Shown here: positions 13,206-25,500 of the stretch, piece after piece
Layout of the letters: every line of letters starts with the position of its first letter
Position numbering within the stretch: the stretch's first letter is position 1
Assembly: GCA_013399115.1 (NCBI GenBank)
Contig: VXAA01002207.1
Coordinates: 494,348-558,347, forward strand
Length of the DNA: 64,000 nt
From: Anseranas semipalmata
Taxonomy: Eukaryota > Chordata > Aves > Anseriformes > Anseranatidae
Direction of reading: 5' to 3'
The notes under the pieces: model-generated
Seen by the model: only the letters and a program-made list of their open reading frames with translations
Databases searched by the model: none
What the model was told of the DNA's origin: nothing
Translations under genes and position numbers: made by a program

Positions 13206-13570
13206 CTGCTTGGGGTTGTTGTGCCCCAAGTGCAGGACCTGGCACTTGGCCTTGTTGAACCTCATACAGTTGGCCTCGGCCCACCTGTCCAGTCTATCCA
13301 GATTCCTCTGCAGAGATTTCCTACCCTCAAGCAAATCAACACTCCTGCCCAACTTGGTGTTGTCTGCAAACTTACTGAGGATGCACTTGATCCCCTTGTC
13401 CAGATCATTGATAAAGATATTCAGCAGAACTGGCCCTAATACTGAGCCCTGGGGGACACCACTAGTGACCGGCCTCCAACTGGATTTAACTCCATTTACC
13501 ACAACTCTTTGGGTCTGGCCACCCAGACAGTTTCTAACCCAGCAAAGTGTATGCCCATCCAAGCCAAGTC
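13206..13570 (-). pseudogene. CR1 ORF2 reverse-transcriptase core, decayed fragment
   Basis: The - strand frame contains the RT motif [15 protein letters not shown] (codons around 13424-13466) followed by NIFINDLD. The block-5 catalytic motif is FADN (13359-13370) where CR1 elements have FADD. Downstream the thumb-side text [24 protein letters not shown] and VLHLGHNNP is typical of CR1. The frame is open from an incidental ATG at 13692, but the part above about 13570 does not resemble CR1. The Asp-to-Asn change in the metal-binding pair and the truncation make this an inactive remnant. The change is GAC to AAC after a C, which fits CpG decay. Confidence 0.9.
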
Positions 13571-13600
13571 TCTGCAGCATCTCTTGGATTGGCATCAGAC

Positions 13601-14432
13601 TGGTAAGACTCCCAGAAACCGTAGGAGCCCAGACTTTTAGAGATGGAAACTGTCTCACAGCTTTCTCAATGTCTTGTTCAGGAGATGTAGACATAGCTGG
13701 TGAGTCTCACTTGTTGAGATCCCTGAGCAAAGCCTTCTTGAAGGTGAAGAATATCTTACTGATGTCTATGAGAAGTGGTCTCAATGGCCCTTCTAGTTGG
13801 GGTCATAAGACTTCCCAGACATTGCAGAAGTACAGCTGAGAGTGACAGGGCCCAAAGGTCAAGCACAGCAGAAAAAATGGCCTGCCATAGTAGGTCAGGC
13901 ATTTCAGATGACATCTGAATGATCGGATCTGCAAACTCATGTGCAAGTTCCTTACAGCGGGAAAAAAACACTGTGCTGAATCAAGCTCCTCCAAGGCTCT
14001 GGGGCATCTGGATTCATTTTTCCATTTTTGACCTCTTTCCATATATCCTGGAGGCGTGACTTGCCTGTGCAACAGTCACCATGCGCAAGTCAATACGGAA
14101 TATTTTGCAAATCTGAACTAGCACAACATGACTGTGTCTCGGTCATCTGTTAAAATAAAATGTAATACTATTTTCATAATTTAGCTTCAAACATAGTTTG
14201 TCCTTAAAGAACTCTCTACCACCTCCTGCGGCTTCCTAGTGATGAGTCTTGAACAGGTACAGTCACAGCTTCAGACAAAGGCTTACAGAACATTTTGTGA
14301 TTCTCAAGTACTTAAACCTAAATATTGTAGCTAGTATATATAATCTCCCTTTTTCCTCCTTTCTCACCTCCCCAGAGTTTTGCTCCCTCTTTTAAGGGCC
14401 TGGATGTGGCACGGCAGCGTTCCCTTATTAAA
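13601..14432. other. DNA 5' of the CR1, unassigned
   Basis: This includes two overlapping - strand frames (13756-13971 and 13803-14072) read in the same direction as the CR1. They do not resemble CR1 ORF1 or ORF2 text that I know. The region is moderately G+C-richer than the flanks up to about 14080. It may be part of another old repeat into which the CR1 inserted, or unique DNA. I cannot decide. Confidence 0.4.
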
Positions 14433-14540
14433 GCAGCTTGCCAATGTTTTCTCTGTCTTCAGCACTGTGGGATATTTCATTGACACTCAGGATCTCCTTC
14501 GATATTCTCTCTCTGTCTCTCTTGACATTTTTGCAAGGAG
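14433..14540. repeat. Copy B of the short duplicated segment flanking the CR1
   Basis: Partner of 12161-12256, in the same orientation, about 2.27 kb away on the other side of the CR1. The ungapped 66-bp core (14433-14498) is about 80% identical. The segment then contains an extra CT-rich 12 bp before the shared TTTTTGCAAGGAG at 14528-14540. Weaker similarity may continue about 60 bp further (TGCATATAATG against TGCATCATAG). It is too short and diverged to be a target-site duplication of the CR1. Confidence 0.8.
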
Positions 14541-17500
14541 GGAGAAAGAGGCTGGGGGAAGGTGCATATAATGCTTTCACTGCTGAGCAGTATGAATTAT
14601 ATCTGCTGGAGTAATAGTGTGAAGTGGCAGGGATCCGTTTTGATGAATCTCATGCTGATTTGTAGCCCCAATTCTAGCTGTAGGTAACACTGAACACCTG
14701 TTTGGAGTACTAGAGAGATGGAATAAAGCTATGTACAGTAAATATGCTGCATACTGTAGCTGTTTGTTTATTGTCACATGGTAATTAATTTGCAATTATA
14801 TTTTGAAACATACCGGAAGAGAAGTGCTGAAGATAATTCCTACCACCCAGAAAGAGGCTCAGCAGTGACACTTGTTAGACTCTGAGCTAGCTGATTCTCT
14901 CTTTTCTCATCACTGATTGCTTTTTTCTTTTGTCTCAGTGCAAAACAGAAGGTTACAAAAGAGACTTCTGTGAAGATTCATGCTTAGATACTAATGGGTG
15001 TGCAGTACTCTAGAACAGTGTGTCTTGAACACACACAAATGCACACACACGCATGCACACACACACGCATGCATGCACGCACATGAAAGTGGCAGCGTGA
15101 AGATCTAAATTATTTTATCTCTGACATCCATTGCATTAGCACACCATTCATAGGATTGCACTGCAGAAGGCAGGTTTGTGAGTACAAGCCCCCTTCCTCA
15201 TCCACCTGTGAAATCCTTGTCTCTTCATCCAAACACCTGCTTTACTTCTGTTTAGCTCATTCAGAAATGTCTGTTAAGAGATTTTCTTTTATCATTCAGC
15301 ATTCCACCTGCCTCTGACTGCTGCTATCTCCTATGAAAACCAAGCTGCTGCCCTCAGTCTTTAAAATGATCATAACTCAAACATTACTTTTAAAAGACTC
15401 TTGTGTTTTATTGTACCATTTCGCAATGACCTTAGTTCTCTACCAATGTTTCCTTTCACTGACCTCTCCATAATTTCTTCCAATATGTCTCACATACTTG
15501 GAACTCTAGCTTTTCAAAAGTAGAGCCCAACACTTGCTTTCTGCTAGTACTCGCTAAATGAACAGAGCACCCAGAAGCCCTTGTTTGCCAGCAGTGCCCT
15601 AATAACATTGAAAGGCGACAGAAGCAGCTATGTTAGATGCTGCAGTGAGTGCGATTTTACAACTTTATGTTTGGTTCCTGTGACACTGTTTTTAAAAATA
15701 GCTTCTGACTAGATTCATAGGAAGTTGATTTTTCCTTCCTTGCTTTTTCCTAAGAATGATTGATTATCAGGTCCATGCTTGATGCCAAAACATACAGAAC
15801 TCCAGTATCTGTCTTTATATCTAATCCAGGTTTTAGATTAGGCTTGTAATTTTTATCTTTCTTTTCTTTCATCTATTAGTATTTCCAGTTTTGATGAGCT
15901 GGTCTCAAAATATTTTAAGAAGTGATATACATGGCTAAATTCAAAATCTAAATTTGAAAGTAGATCGTTATTATTTCACTAAAGTTTAAAGCTTAAATGT
16001 ACAATTACATTATTCTGATGTTGTGACTGTCCTATGGTTGCAAAAGAATAAATGGTTTCCACTGTGCACATAGAGGTTTGCTTTGTACCTCTGAATATGT
16101 ACATGGATCTTAAACTGCTAGAGACACTGACTTGTTTTATACAAATTTATGATCAACTGCAAATATATGGAGTATAAAAAGAAAAATTCTTTGATGGTAA
16201 AATAATAAATAAATCAATATGCCTCAAAGAGAGTGCTAACTTAATTTGCAATTATGTCATGTAAGGAAGAAAAAGAGAAAAATACTGGCTTCCTTTGCAA
16301 ATCTTCCCATACACGACATTTCTTTGACATTTTCACATGTGTTGAAAAGTTACTCCTAAGGAATTCATTTCCATTGCTCTCACTTGGTGTCCAACAGTGA
16401 CTGATATAAATATTTTATTAGGCAAACCTGCAGGTTTCTGAAGATTATATGTCTTATCAAGTTGACCCTTATAATTATGTTGTCTTCTGTAACTGTGGGA
16501 TCTCTTTTAATTTTGCAGTCTTTCTGTAAATATTGAACCATAAAAAAAGTATACAATCACAAGCAAAAGCAGACTGTGAGTAAGAAAAAGTGTAAACAAG
16601 TCTCTTCTGCCTGCTTGAGAAAATTCACATTCTTCTTGTTGCTGCAGAGATAATGCCTTAATTGTAAGTTAGTGACTGGCCACAGTTCAGTGTGTCCTTA
16701 ACTTGTGAAAAATCTCTTTTCCCAGACTATTTTCCTTTGTTTCTTCTTCTTTTAAGGTAATCACTATGTATGTTTTGTTTTGTTTTCTCTTCTTTCTTGG
16801 AACATGATATTTAATGGTGAAATATTTCAGTTGCTCAGTTTTAAGTGCTGGGAACTCAAAGGTTTGCAGTTCTGTCAAACTGAGATGGAGGTTGCATGTA
16901 GAGAAGAAAACATTTGTGGGATTTTATTTGATACAGGAATCCTTCACACAGGTTGTTTTTTTGTTTGTTTGTTTGTTTTTTGTTTTTTACATTAGCTTTC
17001 ATTTACGTTATTCTGTGGCCTGTTGCAACAATGAAACCACTGCTTCTGCTATTCTCCACCATTTCCTTCTGCTTTCTGCACTTATTTAGTTAGTGAAAAC
17101 TGACTGTTCTTCTCTGGGCAACAGCACAAACCATGCAGACCTCCTGTGAAGGAAGAGGCTGGAAGGCCCTGTGAAGATATACACATTCCTTTATGCTATT
17201 AATTTGATGACCTGATGTGTTCCAGTGCATCTGTTCACAGAAGAGGAGATGAACTAAAATATTGGGCCAGCTACTTAATGCAGATGTTTTGGGTTTTTTT
17301 TGGTCCATATTCATCCCATTTAAATTTGGTGTTTAGCTGACATACCTAATTTATGGCAATGTTCTTAAGCAGTGGAGTTAAGTGTGCAGCTCCAGAAAGC
17401 AATTCAGATCTTAAATGAACTGACTTATCTTCTTGAAACATCTTTTATCTTTCCGTAGACTATAGGAAAAACTACAACCCTATTTCTAGATCTCTCTGAA

Positions 17501-20500
17501 GCCACCTTCTGAATTTCTGCTTGGATGACCTGAGAACAGTAAAGAGAGGTGTGGCAGCAGAAAACACTGCAGTTTTTAGGCAGTCTCTGGAAGACTTGTA
17601 CAAATGTACAATGGTTATGCACTGAGAGAGAATCCTACCAGCTTGTGCAAACTCCACAGGAATGAACTATTTTCTTGAAGACACTGGGGCTTCTCACATT
17701 TCCTTACGTGCACTATTTTTGGCTGTGCAGCCCAGTACATCTAGTGCAATAAAGAGTGGCAGCCTGCTCAGTGTTCTCTTTTAGCAGCCCAACATCTTCA
17801 CTCTCTGATATAAATCTCTGATCTCTTCTTACACTCAAGTACTCCAAAATCCTCCTCAGCATTCAGAAACCCCTGTTTTCTGTTGTCCCTTCTAATACTT
17901 CTAGATATCTTGTAATCCACAAAGTAATTAAAAAGCTAGATGAATGAGAACTGCATTTACACTGTTGTGTTGGTTTTTTTTTTTCAGCTAAAAATATCTG
18001 AAATACCATAAGTTCTGTGTGACCACAAAATTGTTCTTGCAATATGAAACTGGGTGAATGGTGCATGCTTTTTATGCCTTGGAATGAAATATGTGAATGT
18101 AATATGTATGTGAGAGCTGCAGGATGCAAAAATAGGTGAAATATTGTTGGAGGATAATACAGACCGATAGGAATCAAGGGTAGTGTAGTTTCATTGGGAG
18201 TAGTTTCTAGAGGAAATTATCCCCAGAACATGTTCAGACTCTATCTTGGAGAAAACTTACAGCAATCATTCCAAAAAGCTATGGTGAGAGCTAACAATTA
18301 AGCAGTGAAAACAGGGCTTCTGGTTTTGACCTGGTTCCTTGGTCATTTTTCATTATTTATCTCTCTCTTATTTGTAAGCATGCCTAAGGATCTGCATGCT
18401 AGCTAGATTTTCTTATTTACTCCCACCCTGACATGGCCGAGAATTTGTTGACCTTTGCTTAAAGTGGAATCAAAATGATGTCTCGGTCTCTGATACCAGG
18501 GAAGGTTTTCTACTCTTGCATCAGCCTCCAAGGAAAAGCAATGATTAAAGGTCCATGTCTTTCAGAGAAGCCTATAAGCAAGTTATCATTTCTGGTAACT
18601 CCCACTTGTGTAGCCAAGAATGACTGGTTTATAAGCCTCATTGAATAACCTCCTGCTTTATCCCAAGTAGTTGACTTTTTATGACTGTCCTCTTTGCTGC
18701 TCCTTTTTGGGCAGAGAACCTTGCTGAGGATTGCCGGCATCTCCCTGAGCTTTTGTTCAGCAGGCCTTTGGGATGCATCCAGCCCTTGGTGGAGACCTGA
18801 AGACCTCGACAGACACAAAAATAGCTGCTTTTCTACATTGAGCTGAAACCTTCTCTTGTGCAATTGCTTATGGTTCCCTGCTCAGGCCCTCTACAATGAA
18901 ATGTCTTTACTGGAGACCAGGATTCCCAAATGTCAGTGTAGGTAAGTGCAGCACTGCTAGGAGAGCCAAAGGCTGTCTGCGAAGCCAAGAGGTTCCCCTG
19001 AAACTCCACTGTGTAGCCAAGAGTCAGGAGATACTGACGCTATTGCCAGGCACTGAACCTCTGTATCTTTATATTCAAACAAGATCTTTTAACTTCAGTA
19101 TAGATTATATGAACTACTATAACTTAATTTCTACAGAGCTGTGATTGTTAACTGCAGGGAAATCTGTGAGGCGATAAAACAATATTTCTTATTTTTAGCT
19201 TCCAGAGAAGTCTAGGTTAAACACTGGAAAGTAATTTAAAAACAACAAATGCTGAATTGATGCATTTCAATAAAGGCCTCTCAAAGTTCCTGAAAACAGA
19301 GAGCCACCTGCCTGCATATAATGCAATGAGAAGTGTGGGAGCAAGGAGTGTGCATTTCAGCCTTGCAGGCAAGAGGATCTCCTAGGACTTGGAGGGAGTA
19401 AGGCAGAAATAAGAAATAAAGATGCAGCCAGAGGCTGCTGCCTTGTCAGTTCAATTTGCCACTCTGCCTGCAGTCCTAAAACTGCAACAGCATCAGTGAA
19501 AGAGCTGCTCTGTGGCTCCTTCTGAAGAATCATGACTCTTAACTTCCTAAGCATCCTCATGGCATAGCTCATTGCACAGACTAGAAGGACACGGCTAATA
19601 AGCATTATGTCTTGTGTTGATGGGAAGTGGTTTAGTAGCATAAGCACAGTAAAGCATGACAGTATTGAAATCTGTAGTGTTTCTTTTTCAAATGTTGTAA
19701 AGCTCTCTCACATTCTAGAAGATGACATGAAGTTGTGTGCATAGGACACAAGCTATTTCTATGATAACAGTAGCTTTGTAGTTCCTTGTGGTTACAGAAA
19801 AGTCTACTTTTTTGCCTTGGGTAGCAGTTATTTGCAGTATCCGGTAACACACAATGGAGAAGAACCCTACAAAAATTATAATTTAATAGAGCAAACTAAA
19901 TCCATACAATCAAAAAAAAAAAAAAGACCTAAACAACACCTGTATAAAGGGTACATGCATATATTTTGCACTATACTGTTGTCGCCAAATGCTGTGTTCT
20001 CACTGTTCTTATTCTGTGTACTGGAGAAGATGAGGTTCTTGTAGGCTGTATCCTAATGCTGCCCATGTTTCAGTGAAAGAAGACCCACTTTAAATAAACA
20101 CTGAATCCAATTTCAGTCAGTGCTATATCTCTCGATTGCAATTTATTTTTCTTTAAGCATGCAGAATGAGACTCAGAGCTTTTCCTTTCTTAAGAGATGA
20201 ACAACTGGAGCACTATGACACATTTATATAATGCTTAATTTCAGAAGCAAGGAAATTAGACAAATGGATATATTGAGCCCAGAATTTAGATCAGGGTTCA
20301 GTTTCTGAGCTCAATGCGGAATATTAGCCTTTTAAATGATGTTCCTATTTTGATGTAGTATCTATTACCATTACTCTTCCTTCCCATTGAAGTTCTTCAT
20401 CATGTATATGTTACAGCTTCTTGCTTAGCTGTGGGGGAGGGTGAAGCTAATCAGATTGATGTTGATGATTATAAAACATATCCATTGCACCTTTAATCTG

Positions 20501-22436
20501 TGTATCTGGGAAAAGATAGACTGGTAACAGCTCCCTTTCTCCATGGGAAAACCCCCAAAAGGTAAATGTTAACTGCAAGAATCCATAGATTCTGTAAAGA
20601 CAGGAAGAAATGGGAAAACTGCAGCCCCATACTACCATCCCTTCACTAAGGTGTGTTAAGGAGTATTAGAGAGTATTCTGTGACATTGAATGAGACTTAC
20701 ACAAAGTTAAACCCTTTGTACACTACAGCATATAAGAACAGGGTATTTTTTGCAACTTCTTCCCCAGCCACAAAAGATGGCCTTTTTCTACCAGATTTTG
20801 TGTGTGTGTGTGCAGAAACATTTCCTTTCGATACTTACCAAACCTGAATTTCATGAATGAAAAACCTTAAAAATTAAATAATTTACCTCATGTCCAGGCT
20901 GATTTTTTTTCTTCTTTTAGTTAAGCAGATATTTTTGTTCACATTTCCCATTTGAACAAGCTGAAAATGTATTTTATAATTTTTGTTCCTGTTCAGCCTG
21001 TGAACAAAGTACTGAGTGCTTACTATGTTGTTATTCTTTTTCCATGCTGGCATTTTCTAACTGAACATAAATGGCTTTCCACCAACTCTCCTTCTTCTTT
21101 ACAAATAGTCTAGAATAGCTCTTGGTCCCCAGTCCACACCAGTTTTATCCCCAGAGGTCTCAGAAAAGTCTATGAGCAGGTAACTGACTTCAAGCAGAGG
21201 AGCAGACACTCAGAGGAAAGCAGACATCTTCATCATCTAGTTTGGATTCCTAATTAAGGTGTGATTCAGAATTGTTGCTTTTAGGAACCTAAGTTCCCAT
21301 AGACGCTAGAAGGAGCCCGGAGTCTTCAGAGGGTAATCAGAGCAGCCGCACTGACTGCTTAAAGTGAAACTACGCGAATGTTTCCCAGAAGACAGCAGGT
21401 CCCTGTGCTGAAGGGTGGATAAAAGCTTACATGTGTTGCTGACACAAGGGCACATAGCTTAACATCCTGCAGCATCAAACAGGGAGATATACAGCACTCT
21501 TCACTAGAAGTATTTTGTCCGTGCAGCATATTGCAGTAATGAAATCTAGATACATTTGCAGTAAAATATTTTCACTTTTCAGCCTTTTATGAATTGAAAA
21601 ATACTGAATTTATAAAAGCAAATTTGATGTACAACAAAATCTAGCTATTCTTCCAAGAAGTTTCTGTTTCTTCATTAGCTGTCCTTTCATAAGAGTTTCT
21701 CCTATTGGTTAATGTTTGCAAATTGCTTTGAAGATGAAAGCATTAAGTGCTTGTTATTAGTACTACTATTAAAGAGCATACTGTAGGTATGCAGAATGGA
21801 AGTATTCATGGAAAGTATCTATTTCACATACTCACACCGAAATAACTTGTGCCATGTTTATCCCTGGTGTAAATTCAATGAGGCAAGTAGAAATCTATCA
21901 GGGTTGAACCTGGTCCTTCTTTTTGTTTTTATCTGTAACACAATTTATATCAAATCAAGTTAAGGTCACACTAGGACCTATTTCAGTAAAAACATGTTTG
22001 TCTATAAAACCACTAAAACATCCTGAGAGTCAGGTTTCAATGTCATCCATATCCCCCCAAGTGCTTTCATCATTCAAAAGCTTACCATTAAAGAAAACCT
22101 CCTTTATTTTCAATTTGTTGCATTGGAGGAAATGTTTGAAAGCTGTCATCTCCCATGGAAAGGCACTACAGCATTGACTTTCAAAGAGCATAAGTCATTT
22201 TTAAAAGTGGGCCTTAGACTTGTAAGTTACTCAACTGCTCTTGAAGATTGTGTCCTTTCCAATAATATGAAACAGCAGTGTACCTTTGGATATCATAATG
22301 AAAGCTTTATACATCACTACCTAGTAGTTTACTTGAAGGGTGAATAAAATGATGAAATAAAAGACTAGGGAAAGCAAAAGGGAAAGCTGGAGGAGTAGAA
22401 AAAGTATGTATTTTTATATAGATTTCACCACTTGAC
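14541..22436. other. A+T-rich non-coding DNA with scattered simple repeats
   Basis: Contains a degenerate CA/CATG microsatellite at 15029-15083, a (TTTG)n stretch near 16951-16987 and A-runs near 19912-19925. The longest frame is 117 aa on the - strand (18510-18863) and has no recognisable domain. A short CpG-richer patch lies at about 21302-21380. No gene, LTR or structural RNA was recognised. Confidence 0.55.
15029..15083. repeat. (CA)n microsatellite with CATG interruptions
   Basis: A run of ACACAC broken by GCATGCA units, read directly. The interruptions suggest it is no longer hypermutable along its full length. Confidence 0.95.
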
Positions 22437-22500
22437 ATAGAATCACAGAATAATTTAAGTTGGAAGTCATCCGTTTCACCCCCTGCAATGAAAAGCAGAG
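22437..22500 (-). mobile_element. CR1 LINE, minimal 3' end relic
   Basis: The + strand reads CATAGAATCACAGAATAATT followed by AAGTTGGAAGTCATCCG and CACCCCCTGCAATGA. This is the terminal 60 or so bp of a CR1 with a small internal deletion compared with the usual GGAAGGGACCTCTGGAGGTCATC-type text. Orientation is -, the same as the other two copies. Its short length lowers certainty. Confidence 0.75.
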
Positions 22501-25500
22501 CAGATGGAATACAGTCTTTTTTTTTTAAACGAAAATTGTATTCTAAACTCTAGGAAGATTAATTGTGCTAAACCAGCTAGGCTTCTCATCCTGTCCCATT
22601 CACCCTGCCCTTCCAGTGCTTGAGAAATGAGGCAGATATAATGTTTTGCTTGCTTGTGGTAATGCAGAACACTGGCGGGTACCTTGTAATGGGAGAAGAC
22701 TCTGTGCTGCCAGGTCCTGCCTGGACAGAGGCACTTCACTAACACATTAGAAGTTTATTTTTTCTAGTGAGACCGTAACCAAAATCCCACCTGCATGTGA
22801 GGAAGACACAGTGTTGAGAATGAGTCAAACCTTTAAAAATATTCTGTGCTTTTAGGAAGTGTGAAGAATTAAGTTATGATTCAATGACACTAGCAATTCT
22901 AGTTACTTGTAAACCAAAGAAAAGGGAAACTTTGCATACATTTCCCTGTGTTAAATCTTGTTTGACAAAATCTTCCAAACACAATAAAAACTAGTCAGAA
23001 AAAAATCTAGTTTTGGACTGATTTTACAGGTTTTCACAAAAGAGGACTTTTCCTGTAGCCAAGTTATCAGTTTTGTTCCTTAGTCAAAAATAGGCAAAAA
23101 GTAACTCCTGTATCAACCCCTGCATTTTATGACTCCCACAAAAAATGAAAACATATGCTATGTATTCTCTTATGTGCCTTTCCTCCCCTTAAAAGAGATT
23201 ATTACTAGTTCTATGCAGATGAAGTCCATCTAAACATTGGATGTTCTGAGCAGTCTCTGAAGTATGCTGATGTACCTGCTGTTATATCAAGAGTGCCCAC
23301 GACTTTTCCTAATTAGAGTGCAATACATATCCTATAACTTTATGTGTGTGCAACATGGATTTCCACTCTACTCTAGGGCAGCCTAAGTTCTTTCAGGACT
23401 TCAGAGAAGTTTGCATATGCAGCCGGTCACAGAGTCTTAGATTCTGAAGGACAGAGTCCTTTCTCAGCCAGATAGATCTTAAATATATCAATATGGTCCT
23501 GACAAATACAAGGTGCTTTGGATTTCAGTGGCAGTGAGAAATAAGGATGTGGAAGAAGACACTCATCCTATTATACCAGCATACATAAAAAACCTCTTAA
23601 AAAGTGGGCATAGTAGAAACCTGTAAAGGATGTTTTGTTCTGGTGAACCTGAAGCTTAGTCTCAGTGCTATCAGTTGAAGACAAGAGGGGATCTTGTGAA
23701 TACCACACTGTTTGTTATACTTTTCTTAGCTGGAAGTACTTAAGACTGGATACATCCATAATGAGATGCATAGTAGTACTGATGTGTGTTCTATAGACGT
23801 GAACCTTTCTCACATTTACAGCAAAGCTCTTGTGAGTTTTCCCAGCAGTTCAGTCAAAATTGTGTTTTGCCACCTTTAGGACGATATTCCATCTTTCACT
23901 GAGCAGGAGCAGCCATCCCAGCATCCCTAAGACTCCAGCATAGATCATTCAGTGCTGGTGCTATTAAGGAGATAAATAAGAATTAACATTGTGCTGAAGT
24001 TATTCTCTGGCAGTATGCCAGAGAACATGAAAATAATAACATACATTTAAAACAAAACTTTAAAAAGGGCTTAGACTCAAATAAGAATGAGAATCCTAGA
24101 TACAAATGAACTGGAGACATCTAAACTAGTTTCCAGAATGTTTGCTAAAGCAGGGAACTGTATGTAGGTTTGCAAAATTTGGAAGTGGAGGGGTTAAATG
24201 AAGGGGTGCAATCTAATTATGAAAATAATTGGCCCATTTAAAACAATAGGTTTAGAGTTACTGAATTCGTGGTAATTAAATCACAAGGTTGCTTCCTTAG
24301 GCTTTAGGAATTGGCAATGGAGTTCTTGTAATCCTCTCCTGATCTTCTCAGGGCATCAGGACTGTGGTTTATTGACATGTAATTAGATCAGGATGTCACT
24401 ACATCAATGTCAGTGTAAACATCACTAAGTAAGTAGCTGATCCTTACAAGATCAGCAACCTAATCTCCTCTGGGATGCCAACAGGCTTTGTTAACACTTA
24501 GGCTTAGGATTGTATCTGTTCTTTTAATGCCTGACTCCCAACAACTGTGGGAGCTTTGACATCCCAAGTCAACCAGTATCTGAAGTTAAACTAGTTGTAT
24601 TGATGTTCTGGCAATTGCAAAAGCTTGTCTGCTAATAGATTTTATTGATTAGAAAACAAACAAATAATGAAATCTTGCTGGCAACACTTTTTGGCAGAAG
24701 GGGGGTTGGACTTTCTAGCTCGTGCTTTTAAGCTGTCTGTGAGTCAGCTACTGCATAGGTAACTAAAATTACTAGCTTTTAAAGAAACTTGTATAGTAGC
24801 TGATTTCATACAGGCCTTATCCACAGCTTTAAAAATCTGCAATTGCAGTTGAAAGAAATCTTATAAAATAACATGTTAAAAGATTAATCATAAATCATCG
24901 TTTAAATTGCCAGCAATACAATCAAAGGAAATTGTTTCACAGGGTGGGGGTTCAAAATAAAAGTTCCACTTCTAAAAACATTTTTAATGGAGAAAAATAT
25001 CGACAAATTTCTTTTTATTTTAAAGTAATATAAAAGGCATCTTATTTGGGATCACTTCAGTTTATCTGATTCGTCCACAGACAGTAAATCTAGTTCTATA
25101 GTCAAGAGATTGCCAGCCTTTCTTAGGTAGAGCACCTCAAAACACTTTTCAGTGGTCCCCTATACAGTTAGCACCTATGGTAATAGGCTGGCTTTTCTTA
25201 GCTTTCAGATGCATTTCTGAATTACACAGTAGATGACTGGGCTTCCTGAGCACATTTTGAAAAGCGCAGGCTGTTTTACTTATTTGAACAAAATTTTCAC
25301 TGGCTGTAAGGGAAATCAAGAAGCCAACTTTTTACCATATTTTTTGTTTGTTTGCTTCTTTGTTTTTGTTTAAAGGTTAGAATGTAGCTGTGAAACAAAG
25401 CAATAAAGATGTTGATGTAAAGGTCTTAAACCCTGCTTATACTGAATTGTGAACAAAACTCCTGTTAGCTTCAGTGGGTATATGATCAGGCATACAGGAC

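Larger units (their letters stand above)
12653..13600 (-). mobile_element. 5'-truncated CR1 LINE with ORF2 remnant
   Basis: A CR1 retrotransposon lies on the - strand. Its 3' terminus is at 12653 (TAGAATCATAGAATCACAG on the + strand, three degenerate octamers). The 3' UTR has the familiar phrases GACCTCTAAGACCATCAAGT and CCTGGGCAGCCTGTTCCA-like text. Upstream of that, in element orientation, is the C-terminal ORF2 region and then the reverse-transcriptase core. CR1 normally encodes an endonuclease plus RT in about 4.5 kb. Here only the end of RT and the tail remain, as expected from abortive target-primed reverse transcription. Resemblance fades near 13570-13600, so the 5' end is approximate. 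An N-gap interrupts it at 13173-13205. Confidence 0.92.

Noticed and set aside
13108..13839. 243-aa + strand frame and a 113-aa + strand frame over the CR1
   Set aside because: They are antisense shadows of the CR1 ORF2 remnant and cross the N-gap.
12048..14571. Similar peptides QLA..F.VFS..GYF.DTQ in frames at 12048-12230 and 14380-14571 as a conserved protein exon
   Set aside because: The underlying DNA differences are spread evenly over codon positions (4/5/4), so there is no synonymous bias. A duplicated non-coding segment explains it better.
18510..18863. 117-aa - strand frame
   Set aside because: Hydrophilic and long for the region, but no domain, no splice context and no conservation evidence available.
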